Assembly (NCBI GenBank): GCA_015488975.1
Contig: WFMT01000128.1
Coordinates: 1-15,253 of the forward strand
DNA length: 15,253 nucleotides
Origin: Campylobacteraceae bacterium
GTDB lineage: Bacteria > Campylobacterota > Campylobacteria > Campylobacterales > JALSKU01
Direction of reading: 5' to 3'
Positions 1-6,715 of the stretch are shown piece after piece (position 1 is the first letter of the stretch; each line of letters opens with the position of its first letter). A program made the translations under genes and the position numbers. Below the pieces are notes generated by a model that saw nothing but the letters and a program-made list of their open reading frames with translations, did no database searches and was not told the origin of the DNA.

Positions 1-88
1 AATAACTGTCCTTAGCGTTGCCCCACTATTTTCTGAAGTCATAAGAAGGGTTTACCATAACGAAAGCGTAAATGGACTTTTTGTTTAA
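1..88 (+). CDS. prs: Ribose-phosphate pyrophosphokinase (PRPP synthetase), C-terminal end only
   Basis: Only the last 28 codons are in the window; the gene runs off the left edge and ends with TAA at 86-88. The readable peptide begins ITVLSVAPLFSEVIRRVYHN and continues ESVNGLFV. This is the typical carboxy-terminus of bacterial Prs, where the VLSVAPLF..IRR.H..ESVS.LF pattern is nearly invariant. The enzyme makes phosphoribosyl pyrophosphate from ribose 5-phosphate and ATP in the cytosol, feeding nucleotide, histidine and tryptophan synthesis. No active-site residues are visible in this fragment, so the call rests on the tail alone. lepA follows 81 bases downstream on the same strand, so the two may share a transcript. 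Confidence 0.85.
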   Translation, partial: ITVLSVAPLFSEVIRRVYHNESVNGLFV

Positions 89-126
89 TGAAACAATATT
101 TCAAAATAGTGCAAGTTGTGATTGTT

Positions 127-162
127 TCTCCCGCCAAAGGTGAATCTTCTTTGAAAGGGAGA
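127..162 (+). promoter_or_regulatory. Leader hairpin covering the lepA ribosome-binding site
   Basis: TCTCCC (127-132) pairs with GGGAGA (157-162). Inside it, CAAAGG (135-140) pairs with TCTTTG (148-153), including one G-U pair. The two stems are separated by a small internal loop (GC against AAA) and closed by a 7-base loop. The right arm contains GGGAG (157-161), the probable Shine-Dalgarno sequence 8 bases before the lepA GTG. The fold would therefore hide the ribosome-binding site. The pairing is visible directly; a regulatory role is inferred. Confidence 0.5.
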
Positions 163-169
163 GCGTAAA

Positions 170-1963
170 GTGCAAAAAAATATCAGAAACTTTTCTATTA
201 TTGCCCATATTGATCATGGTAAAAGTACCTTGGCAGACAGGCTCATAAGTGAGTGTGGTGCTATAAGTGATCGAGAGATGAGCTCTCAAGTGATGGATAC
301 TATGGATATAGAAAAAGAAAGAGGAATCACTATAAAAGCTCAATCAGTCAGGCTAAACTATGAAGAAAACGGAAAAAAATACATCATAAATCTTATAGAT
401 ACTCCAGGTCATGTGGACTTTTCGTACGAAGTTAGCAAATCATTAGGTTCTTGTGAGGGAGTGCTTTTGGTGGTGGATGCCTCTCAGGGGGTTGAAGCTC
501 AAACTATAGCCAATGTATATGTGGCATTAGAGCATGACTTAGAAATCATACCGGTTATAAATAAGATTGACCTCCCCGCAGCCGATCCTCAAAAAGTAAA
601 AAATGAAATTGAGCATACTATAGGGCTTGATTGTGAGCATGCGCTTGAAGTAAGTGCAAAAAGTGGTATAGGCATAAAAGAGTTGCTCCATACAATAATA
701 GAGAAAATACCTCCACCCAAAGGAGATAAAAACAAGCCTTTAAAAGCTCTTATATATGATAGTTGGTTTGATAATTATCTAGGTGCTTTGGCTCTTGTTA
801 GAGTTTTTGACGGTGAGCTTAAAAAAGGAAAAGAGATACTCGTGATGAGTACTAAAAAAAGGCATGAAGTCTTATCTCTTACATATCCTCATCCGCTAAA
901 GCAAATCAAGACAGATACCATCAAGACAGGTGAGATAGGCATAGTAGTTTTAGGACTCAAAAATGTTGGAGATGTTAAAGTCGGAGATATTATAACAGAT
1001 GCAAAAAATCCTACAAAAGATATAATTCAAGGTCTGCAAGAGGCTAAAGCTTTTGTTTTCGCAGGTATTTATCCTATAGAAACAGATAAATTTGAAGATT
1101 TAAGAGATGCATTAGATAAGCTGAAATTAAATGATTCAAGTATCTCTTATGAACCTGAAACATCGGCTGCTTTAGGGTTTGGCTTCAGGGTTGGTTTTTT
1201 GGGGCTTTTGCACATGGAAGTAGTAAAAGAGAGATTAGAGCGAGAATTTAACATTGATCTCATAGCTACTGCTCCTACTGTTATATACAGAGTTAAAAAA
1301 ACAGATGGTCAAACCGTTCAAATACAAAATCCAAGCGAACTTCCCCCCGTTAACAAGATAGAAAAAGTTTATGAACCTTATGTTAAAGCAACCATAGTGA
1401 CACCAACAGAATTTTTAGGCAATATTATAACTCTTTTAAATAATAAAAGAGGAATCCAGAAAAATATGGATTACATAACAACAGACAGAGTTCTTTTGGA
1501 GTATTTGCTTCCAATGAATGAGATAATTATGGATTTTTATGATAAACTAAAATCAAGTACAAAAGGTTATGCGAGTTTTGATTATGAACCGGTTGGTTAT
1601 GAAGAGGGTGATCTTGTAAAACTTGATGTCAGAGTTGCAAATGAAGTTGTTGATGCACTCTCTATCATAGTACCAAAAGATAAGGCTATGAGCAAAGGGC
1701 GGGAGCTTGTAAAAGCTATGAAAGAATTGGTGCCAAGACAACTTTTTGAAGTAGCTATCCAAGCAAGTATAGGCAATAAAATAATAGCAAGAGAAACAGT
1801 TAAATCAATGGGTAAAAATGTAACTGCAAAGTGCTATGGTGGCGATATAACTAGAAAAAGAAAGTTGCTTGAAAAACAAAAAGCAGGTAAAAAAAGGATG
1901 AAATCTATAGGTAAAGTCCAACTTCCACAGGAGGCATTTTTAAGTGTATTAAAGATTGATTAA
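170..1963 (+). CDS. lepA: Elongation factor 4 (ribosome back-translocase LepA)
   Basis: This is a 597-residue translational GTPase of normal full length (E. coli LepA is 599). It acts on stalled or mistranslocated ribosomes and in ribosome assembly. Visible GTPase motifs are the P-loop AHIDHGKST (residues 12-20), the switch I region ERGITIKAQ (50-58), DTPGH (77-81) and NKID (131-134). The LepA-specific C-terminal domain, rich in Lys/Arg (GGDITRKRKLLEKQKAGKKR), follows domains II to IV. The start is GTG at 170 with GGGAG 8 bases upstream, inside a hairpin. No earlier in-frame start is better supported, and the protein begins just where LepA proteins normally do. The stop is 18 bases before the ATG of the next gene, and that gap carries a perfect Shine-Dalgarno, so the two are probably co-transcribed. 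Confidence 0.97.
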   Translation: MQKNIRNFSIIAHIDHGKSTLADRLISECGAISDREMSSQVMDTMDIEKERGITIKAQSVRLNYEENGKKYIINLIDTPGHVDFSYEVSKSLGSCEGVLLVVDASQGVEAQTIANVYVALEHDLEIIPVINKIDLPAADPQKVKNEIEHTIGLDCEHALEVSAKSGIGIKELLHTIIEKIPPPKGDKNKPLKALIYDSWFDNYLGALALVRVFDGELKKGKEILVMSTKKRHEVLSLTYPHPLKQIKTDTIKTGEIGIVVLGLKNVGDVKVGDIITDAKNPTKDIIQGLQEAKAFVFAGIYPIETDKFEDLRDALDKLKLNDSSISYEPETSAALGFGFRVGFLGLLHMEVVKERLEREFNIDLIATAPTVIYRVKKTDGQTVQIQNPSELPPVNKIEKVYEPYVKATIVTPTEFLGNIITLLNNKRGIQKNMDYITTDRVLLEYLLPMNEIIMDFYDKLKSSTKGYASFDYEPVGYEEGDLVKLDVRVANEVVDALSIIVPKDKAMSKGRELVKAMKELVPRQLFEVAIQASIGNKIIARETVKSMGKNVTAKCYGGDITRKRKLLEKQKAGKKRMKSIGKVQLPQEAFLSVLKID

Positions 1964-1981
1964 TTGCTCAAGGAGGCAAAT

Positions 1982-2560
1982 ATGAAAACGATAAGTTTAC
2001 TGTTTATTTCAGTTATAATTTTTTTTCTAAGCGGGTGTTCATACAAAGGCGGAGTTATATCTGTAAAGCCATATACGGTAAATTTTTTAAGCTTCAGCAA
2101 ATATGCTCAAAGTGTATATTTAAACAAATTTCAAGATGAAAGAATCCATAAAAATATAATTGCAGTCGTTACAGATAATAAAGGTAATAATTTAGGCTAC
2201 AGTACTACCCAGACAAATTTTTCAAAGTGGTATGATGTTGCTATAAAAAAAGCTTTAAAAGCAAATGGCGTTATTGTAGTAAAGTCCCCTGATAAGGCTT
2301 CTTTAAAAATAAGTGGCAAAATAAACAATATTATTGCAACCTTTAATAAAAGCGACTTAACAAAAGAGAATCTAACAGGTTTTATATCACTTAAGCTCAT
2401 CATAAAAAAAGGCAACACAACCATAACCAAAACTATATCCGAACACATAAATAAATACAACGGCATAAGCGTAAGCAACCAGGACTTTAAAAAAGAGATA
2501 AAAACACTTTTAGATGATAGCGTAAGAATGATAGTAAAAAATATATTAAATGTAAAATAG
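1982..2560 (+). CDS. mapA: Outer-membrane lipoprotein, MapA/YajG-like
   Basis: A 192-residue protein with a type II signal peptide: short Lys N-terminus, hydrophobic run LLFISVIIFF, and lipobox LSGC with Cys19 as the lipidated residue. ATG 1982 was chosen because AAGGAGG (1970-1976) sits 5 bases upstream; an in-frame TTG at 1964 would place that site inside the gene. The mature part resembles the YajG-like lipoprotein fold: a DER motif, an LGYSTTQTNFSKWYDVAIKKAL segment and alternating strands. Position between lepA and comF matches the species-marker lipoprotein MapA of Campylobacter jejuni, and the symbol is assigned mainly on that synteny. Its biochemical role is not known. The gene probably shares the lepA transcript. 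Confidence 0.7.
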   Translation: MKTISLLFISVIIFFLSGCSYKGGVISVKPYTVNFLSFSKYAQSVYLNKFQDERIHKNIIAVVTDNKGNNLGYSTTQTNFSKWYDVAIKKALKANGVIVVKSPDKASLKISGKINNIIATFNKSDLTKENLTGFISLKLIIKKGNTTITKTISEHINKYNGISVSNQDFKKEIKTLLDDSVRMIVKNILNVK

Positions 2561-2566
2561 TAAAAA

Positions 2567-2614
2567 ATGAAAAGCAAATATCAACCTTTTGTTAAATGGA
2601 TGGGTGCAAAGTAA
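2567..2614 (+). pseudogene. 15-codon reading frame resembling the N-terminus of a D12-class DNA adenine methyltransferase
   Basis: ATG at 2567 opens a frame encoding MKSKYQPFVKWMGAK and stops at TAA 2612-2614, which overlaps the ATG of comF (TAATG). The peptide fits the conserved N-terminal motif of Dam/DpnM-type adenine methyltransferases, roughly QPF-x-KW-x-GGK, which is their AdoMet-binding motif I. No further methyltransferase sequence follows. It could be the stub left by a deletion, a small upstream frame that couples translation into comF, or chance. No clear Shine-Dalgarno precedes it. Confidence 0.3.
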
Positions 2615-3189
2615 TGTACTGTCTTCTTTGTAATTCGTATTCTTTTTCTCTTGTTTGTAAAGGCTGTCGTGAAGAGTTTTTAACTCCAAAAATCAGTAAA
2701 AGGATTTTATCTAACGGACTTGAAGTTTATAGTTTTTATAAATATAAGTATATTGAAAAACTTCTTTTGACCAAGCATAAGTTTATAGGATATTTTGTTT
2801 ATAATATAATGGCCAAAGAGAGTTTTAAAAAGTTTGCAGATACATTCTCTTTGCAAAAACCCATCTATTCTCTTGGAATTGATGACAATGTGAAAAGTGG
2901 TTATTCACATACTGCTATTTTAAATAAAGCTTTAAAATCCAATACTATTAAACCTGTGTTTGCAAAATTAAGAGCAACAAATCATGTCAATTATTCTGGC
3001 AAAACTCTTTCTTTTAGAGAAGCAAATCCGAGAAAATTTCAATATTTCTTTAAAGAGAAAATTGAGACAGTTTTAGTCGATGATATTATAACTACGGGAA
3101 CGACTCTCAAAGAGGCTGACATTTTACTTCAAAAATACAAAGCTAATGTACTTTTTGCCCTGACTTTAGCCGATGCAAGAGACAACTAA
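2614..3189 (+). CDS. ctsW: ComF-family phosphoribosyltransferase-like protein (CtsW-like, natural transformation)
   Basis: A 191-residue protein starting at ATG 2614; an alternative in-frame ATG at 2596 would add six residues. The N-terminus carries a zinc-ribbon CxxC pair (Cys3, Cys6, Cys15, Cys18). The C-terminal half is a type I phosphoribosyltransferase fold with the PRPP-binding loop VLVDDIITTGTTL (153-165). ComF-family proteins support DNA uptake in naturally competent bacteria. The Campylobacter jejuni gene at this locus, directly upstream of gyrA, is the transformation gene ctsW. No strong Shine-Dalgarno is seen, and the start overlaps the stop of a short upstream frame as TAATG, which suggests translational coupling. 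Family assignment is firm; the role in transformation is inferred from the orthologous position. Confidence 0.85.
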   Translation: MYCLLCNSYSFSLVCKGCREEFLTPKISKRILSNGLEVYSFYKYKYIEKLLLTKHKFIGYFVYNIMAKESFKKFADTFSLQKPIYSLGIDDNVKSGYSHTAILNKALKSNTIKPVFAKLRATNHVNYSGKTLSFREANPRKFQYFFKEKIETVLVDDIITTGTTLKEADILLQKYKANVLFALTLADARDN

Positions 3190-3207
3190 GTAAAAATTGG
3201 ATAAAAT
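3179..3207 (+). promoter_or_regulatory. Candidate sigma-70 promoter for gyrA
   Basis: GAGACA (3179-3184) is separated by 17 bases from TAAAAT (3202-3207), about 30 bases before the gyrA ATG. The -35 element overlaps the end of comF. The match is moderate (4/6 and 5/6), so independent transcription of gyrA is plausible but unproven. Confidence 0.35.
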
Positions 3208-3237
3208 AAATACAGATATTAATGAAAGAGGTAAATA

Positions 3238-5724
3238 ATGAGCGATATTTTTGAACAAAATCAAGATATACAAGATATAAATATTGAAGACTCCATAAAA
3301 ACAAGCTACCTTGACTACTCTATGAGTGTTATCATAGGTCGTGCACTTCCTGATGCCAGAGATGGACTAAAACCGGTTCACAGAAGAATACTATATGCTA
3401 TGAGTGAGCTTAATCTTAGCTCTCGTGCTGCTTACAAAAAATCAGCGAGAATCGTCGGTGATGTTATAGGTAAGTATCATCCTCATGGAGATAATGCTGT
3501 TTATGATGCACTTGTAAGGATGGCTCAGCCGTTTTCTATGAGAGTTCCTCTTATAGACGGACAGGGAAACTTTGGCTCTATTGACGGCGATAATGCAGCT
3601 GCTATGAGATATACAGAAGCCAGGATGACACCTCTTAGTGAAGAGTTGCTTAAAGATTTGGATAAAGATACCGTTGATTTTGTACCTAACTATGATGACA
3701 GTATGAGCGAGCCTGATGTATTACCAAGTCGTGTCCCAAATCTTTTGATAAACGGTTCAAGCGGAATTGCAGTCGGAATGGCTACAAATATTCCTCCTCA
3801 CAGACTCGATGAAGTTGTAGATGCTTTATTGTATCTTATAGATAACAAAGAGTGTGAAATATCTGATCTTATGGAGATAGTTAAAGGACCTGATTTTCCA
3901 ACGGGCGGTATTATTTTTGGCAAAAGAGGTATCATCGATGCTTATAACACAGGAAGAGGTCGTGTCAAGATAAGAGCAAAAACTCATATAGAAAAAAAGG
4001 GACACAAAGATGTCATAGTTATAGATGAATTTCCTTATCAGGTAAATAAATCAAGATTTATAGAGCAGGTCGTAGGCTTGGTAAAAGATAAGCAGATAGA
4101 GGGAATTTCTGAGATAAGAGATGAGAGTGATAGAGATGGCATAAGAGTAGTGATTGAGCTTAAAAGAGATGCTATGAGTGAAATCATACTAAATAATCTT
4201 TACAAATCCTCCAGCTTGGAAGTTACATTTGGTATTATTTTACTTGCGATTGAAAATAAAGAACCGAAAGTTTTCAATCTTCTTGAGTTGTTACAACTAT
4301 TTTTAAAACACAGAAAAACTGTATTGATAAGACGAACTATTTATGAGCTTGAAAAGGCTAAAGCAAGAGCTCATATACTCGAAGGCTTAAAAATAGCACT
4401 TGATAATATAGATGAGATAATAACACTTATCAAAAAAAGTGAAGATGCAAAAACTGCAAAAATAGCTTTGATGGAAAATTTTTCTCTTAGTGAGATTCAA
4501 GCCGGAGCTATTTTAGATATGAAACTTCAAAGGCTTACCGGGCTTGAGAGAGAAAAAATAGAAAATGAACTTCAGGCACTTTTAAAAGAGATAGAAAGAC
4601 TAAGCGCGATACTAAAAAGTGAAGATTTACTGAATAAGCTCATAAAAGATGAGTTAATAGAAGTAAAAGAAAAATTCAGTTCAAAAAGGCTTACTGAAAT
4701 TATCGAAGATTATGCTGATATAGATATAGAAGATTTGATACCAAATGAGCCTATGGTGGTTACTATCACCCACAGAGGATATATCAAAAGAGTGGCATTA
4801 AAACAATATGAGAAACAAAATAGAGGTGGAAAAGGCAAAACTGCTTTGACAACTTATGATGATGACTTTATAGAAAGTTTCTTTGTTTCAAGCACACATG
4901 ATACTTTGATGTTCATAACAGATAGAGGACAACTTTACTGGCTTAAAGTTTATAGGATTCCAGAGGGTAGTCGTACTGCAAAAGGTAAAGCTGTTGTCAA
5001 TCTTTTAAGTTTACAGCCTGATGAAAAGATAATGGAGATTATTCCTACAACAGATTTTGATGAAAACAAATCTTTAGCCTTTTTCACTAAAAACGGTCTA
5101 ACAAAAAGGACAAATTTAAGTGAATTTAGTAATGTAAGAAGTGTTGGAGTCAGAGCTATTACGCTAAATGAAGATGATGCTTTGGTAACAGCAAAGATAG
5201 TTATGGATAAAGCTAAATATCTCTTTGTTATAACAAGAAAAGGAATGTGTATAAAATTTAATATTGATGATATAAGAGAGATGGGAAGAGTAGCTAAGGG
5301 AGTTACTGGTATTAGATTTAAAGAAGATACAGATTTTGTTACCGGAGCTACTATTATATATGATGATGAAGAAGAGCTTTTAAGCATTAGTCAAAAAGGT
5401 ATAGGCAAAAGAACAACGACTACAGAGTATAGACTCCAAAAAAGAGGTGGCAAAGGAGTGATTGCTATGAAATTAACTCCTAAGACGAAAGATTTAGTCG
5501 GTGTTGTTATAGTTGATGAAGATAAAGATTTAATGCTACTGACAAGTAAAGGTAAAATGATAAGAGTCGATATGAAGAGTATAAGAAAAGCTGGACGAAA
5601 TACAAGTGGGGTTAAAGTAGTAAATATAGAGGGGAAAGATTTTGTTGTAAGTATCGCAAGATGCCCTAAAAAAGAAAGTGAAGTTGAAGTGCTTGATGAA
5701 AATGGTTTGCTGAGTTTGGAATAA
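3238..5724 (+). CDS. gyrA: DNA gyrase subunit A
   Basis: An 828-residue type IIA topoisomerase subunit that cleaves and rejoins DNA and, with GyrB, introduces negative supercoils. Visible elements are the catalytic tyrosine Tyr125 in AAMRYTEARM, the preceding GQGNFGSIDGDN loop, and the quinolone-determining region around HPHGDNAVYD (81-90). The C-terminal beta-pinwheel has the GyrA box QNRGGKG (527-533) and a second box-like copy QKRGGKG (734-740), followed by an acidic tail. The GyrA box identifies gyrase and not ParC. AAAGAGG (3225-3231) lies 6 bases before the ATG. The residue equivalent to E. coli Ser83 is Asn86, with Asp90 as the second quinolone contact; Asn here is also the Helicobacter pylori state. 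The gene is complete with no disruption. Confidence 0.98.
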   Translation: MSDIFEQNQDIQDINIEDSIKTSYLDYSMSVIIGRALPDARDGLKPVHRRILYAMSELNLSSRAAYKKSARIVGDVIGKYHPHGDNAVYDALVRMAQPFSMRVPLIDGQGNFGSIDGDNAAAMRYTEARMTPLSEELLKDLDKDTVDFVPNYDDSMSEPDVLPSRVPNLLINGSSGIAVGMATNIPPHRLDEVVDALLYLIDNKECEISDLMEIVKGPDFPTGGIIFGKRGIIDAYNTGRGRVKIRAKTHIEKKGHKDVIVIDEFPYQVNKSRFIEQVVGLVKDKQIEGISEIRDESDRDGIRVVIELKRDAMSEIILNNLYKSSSLEVTFGIILLAIENKEPKVFNLLELLQLFLKHRKTVLIRRTIYELEKAKARAHILEGLKIALDNIDEIITLIKKSEDAKTAKIALMENFSLSEIQAGAILDMKLQRLTGLEREKIENELQALLKEIERLSAILKSEDLLNKLIKDELIEVKEKFSSKRLTEIIEDYADIDIEDLIPNEPMVVTITHRGYIKRVALKQYEKQNRGGKGKTALTTYDDDFIESFFVSSTHDTLMFITDRGQLYWLKVYRIPEGSRTAKGKAVVNLLSLQPDEKIMEIIPTTDFDENKSLAFFTKNGLTKRTNLSEFSNVRSVGVRAITLNEDDALVTAKIVMDKAKYLFVITRKGMCIKFNIDDIREMGRVAKGVTGIRFKEDTDFVTGATIIYDDEEELLSISQKGIGKRTTTTEYRLQKRGGKGVIAMKLTPKTKDLVGVVIVDEDKDLMLLTSKGKMIRVDMKSIRKAGRNTSGVKVVNIEGKDFVVSIARCPKKESEVEVLDENGLLSLE

Positions 5725-5787
5725 ATATTGCTTAGTTTAAATTAAGTACATAATTTAGTGCTTTAAAATTTTATAAAAGGTGTAAAA

Positions 5788-6309
5788 ATGAAGATGAAAA
5801 GTTTGTCACTATATTTTATGGTTGTAATTGGTTTATTGTTTGCAGGATGTACTATTTCTACCAATCCCCAGCCAGCCAAAGTACCAGTTGTAAAAAAGAA
5901 AAAAGTTATTTATGCTAAAAAGCAGGTAAGTCCTGTTGAAAAAAATATAAATACAAAGAAAAAAGAGTTAGCATTTTTAAATTCAAACCCTATAAAAGAG
6001 TTTTCAGTTATCGGTGAAGGCATAGCCCCTAGAAATACTATTTCCCCTGCCCAAGCTGTAGCACTTGCAAAAAGAGCAGCTGTTGCAGATGCTTACAGGC
6101 AACTTGGAGCAAAGCTTTATGGGGTGAGAGTAAATTCTAAAGAGACTGTAAAAGATGCAGCACTCAATAACTCAAAGATAATTACTCAAGTGAACGGTTT
6201 GGTAAAAGATGCTTATATCACGGAAACTTCATTTAAAAATGGCTTATATAGAGTTAAAATGGAGTTAAAAATAAATAGTAAAACTTGGCGAAGAATTTTC
6301 TCTTACTAA
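5788..6309 (+). CDS. flgP: LPP20-family lipoprotein, flagellar basal-disk protein FlgP
   Basis: A 173-residue lipoprotein: hydrophobic signal YFMVVIGLLFAGC with lipidated Cys21, then a Pro/Lys-rich linker (about 22-60), then an LPP20-type domain. Within that domain, AVALAKRAAVADAYRQLG (roughly 89-107) is the characteristic helix, and the C-terminal half holds beta strands. In Campylobacter jejuni FlgP forms the large outer-membrane-associated disk of the flagellar motor that anchors high-torque stator rings. The neighbours gyrA, flgQ and flgR occur in the same order there, supporting the name. AAAAGG (5775-5780) stands 7 bases before the ATG. The 63-base gap after gyrA is AT-rich, with no sigma-54 or sigma-28 promoter that I can recognise. 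Confidence 0.85.
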   Translation: MKMKSLSLYFMVVIGLLFAGCTISTNPQPAKVPVVKKKKVIYAKKQVSPVEKNINTKKKELAFLNSNPIKEFSVIGEGIAPRNTISPAQAVALAKRAAVADAYRQLGAKLYGVRVNSKETVKDAALNNSKIITQVNGLVKDAYITETSFKNGLYRVKMELKINSKTWRRIFSY

Positions 6310-6686
6310 TATTTTTTGTATTATTGCTTCAAGCGGACACAGAGTTTATATTTTCATATAAACTCTGTGTTGAAAATGCACAAGCGGTAAATGAACAAAT
6401 ATATGTTTCAAGGGCAATGACTATCACAAATACTCAAAAAAAATTTGCTTGTAAGATAAATAAAAAAATAAAAAAAAATGAAACAATACTAAAGTATTTA
6501 AGAAATAACAAACAATCTCTTTTAAAATGTTTTCAAAAAAACACTAAATATATTAATTCATTTTATGAGGGAAATCTGAAAAATTCATATTCCCAAATAA
6601 CTATAAAAACAGCTCCTATTAGATTTACAGTAAAATTTAATAATGATTTTGCTATCATAGACACCTTTAAAACAAGTGCTAAATAA
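6285..6686 (+). CDS. flgQ: Secreted protein at the flgQ position (FlgQ-like)
   Basis: A 133-residue protein with a Sec-type signal peptide: KNFLLLIFFVLLLQA followed by probable cleavage before Asp18. It has no lipobox, and cysteines at 28, 56 and 82. I recognise no domain. It is named from its place between flgP and flgR; in Campylobacter jejuni FlgQ is needed for motility and stabilises FlgP. The start is awkward: an in-frame stop at 6279-6281 leaves TTG 6285 as the only start giving a full signal peptide. It overlaps flgP by 25 bases and has no Shine-Dalgarno, so translation probably depends on ribosomes finishing flgP. A perfect 15-bp hairpin lies over codons 18-29. Identity as FlgQ is moderate; being a real secreted protein is likely. 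Confidence 0.65.
   Translation: MAKNFLLLIFFVLLLQADTEFIFSYKLCVENAQAVNEQIYVSRAMTITNTQKKFACKINKKIKKNETILKYLRNNKQSLLKCFQKNTKYINSFYEGNLKNSYSQITIKTAPIRFTVKFNNDFAIIDTFKTSAK
6336..6371 (+). repeat. Perfect 15-bp inverted repeat (hairpin) inside flgQ
   Basis: ACACAGAGTTTATAT (6337-6351) and ATATAAACTCTGTGT (6356-6370) are exact reverse complements separated by the loop TTTC. A G-U pair can be added at 6336/6371. The hairpin begins 27 bases after the flgP stop and lies in the flgQ reading frame. It is not followed by a T run, so it is not a classical intrinsic terminator. Protection of the flgP message or RNase III processing are possible roles. Confidence 0.8.
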
Positions 6687-6715
6687 CAAAAATTTTTAAG
6701 TAAATGCGGAGAAAA

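Noticed and set aside
1964..1981. TTG start directly after the lepA stop for the MapA-like lipoprotein
   Set aside because: It would place the perfect AAGGAGG site inside the gene and add charged residues before the signal peptide; ATG 1982 fits much better.
4950..5387. Long open frame on the - strand within gyrA
   Set aside because: It is antisense to intact gyrA, has low-complexity Ser/Leu-rich sequence from complementing biased codons, and has no supporting ribosome-binding site or family resemblance.
5725..5787. Near-palindrome CTTAGTTTAAATTAAG (5731-5746) and TTGCTT/CATAAT promoter ahead of flgP
   Set aside because: The palindrome has no room for a loop and the promoter spacer would be only 15 bases; in A/T-rich sequence both are expected by chance. 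No sigma-54 GG/GC pair or sigma-28 motif was found.
6330..6387. Direct repeat CAAGCGG (6330-6336 and 6381-6387) flanking the flgQ hairpin
   Set aside because: It is only 7 bases long and within coding sequence; kept as a curiosity, not a mobile-element footprint, because no target duplication or transposase is present.
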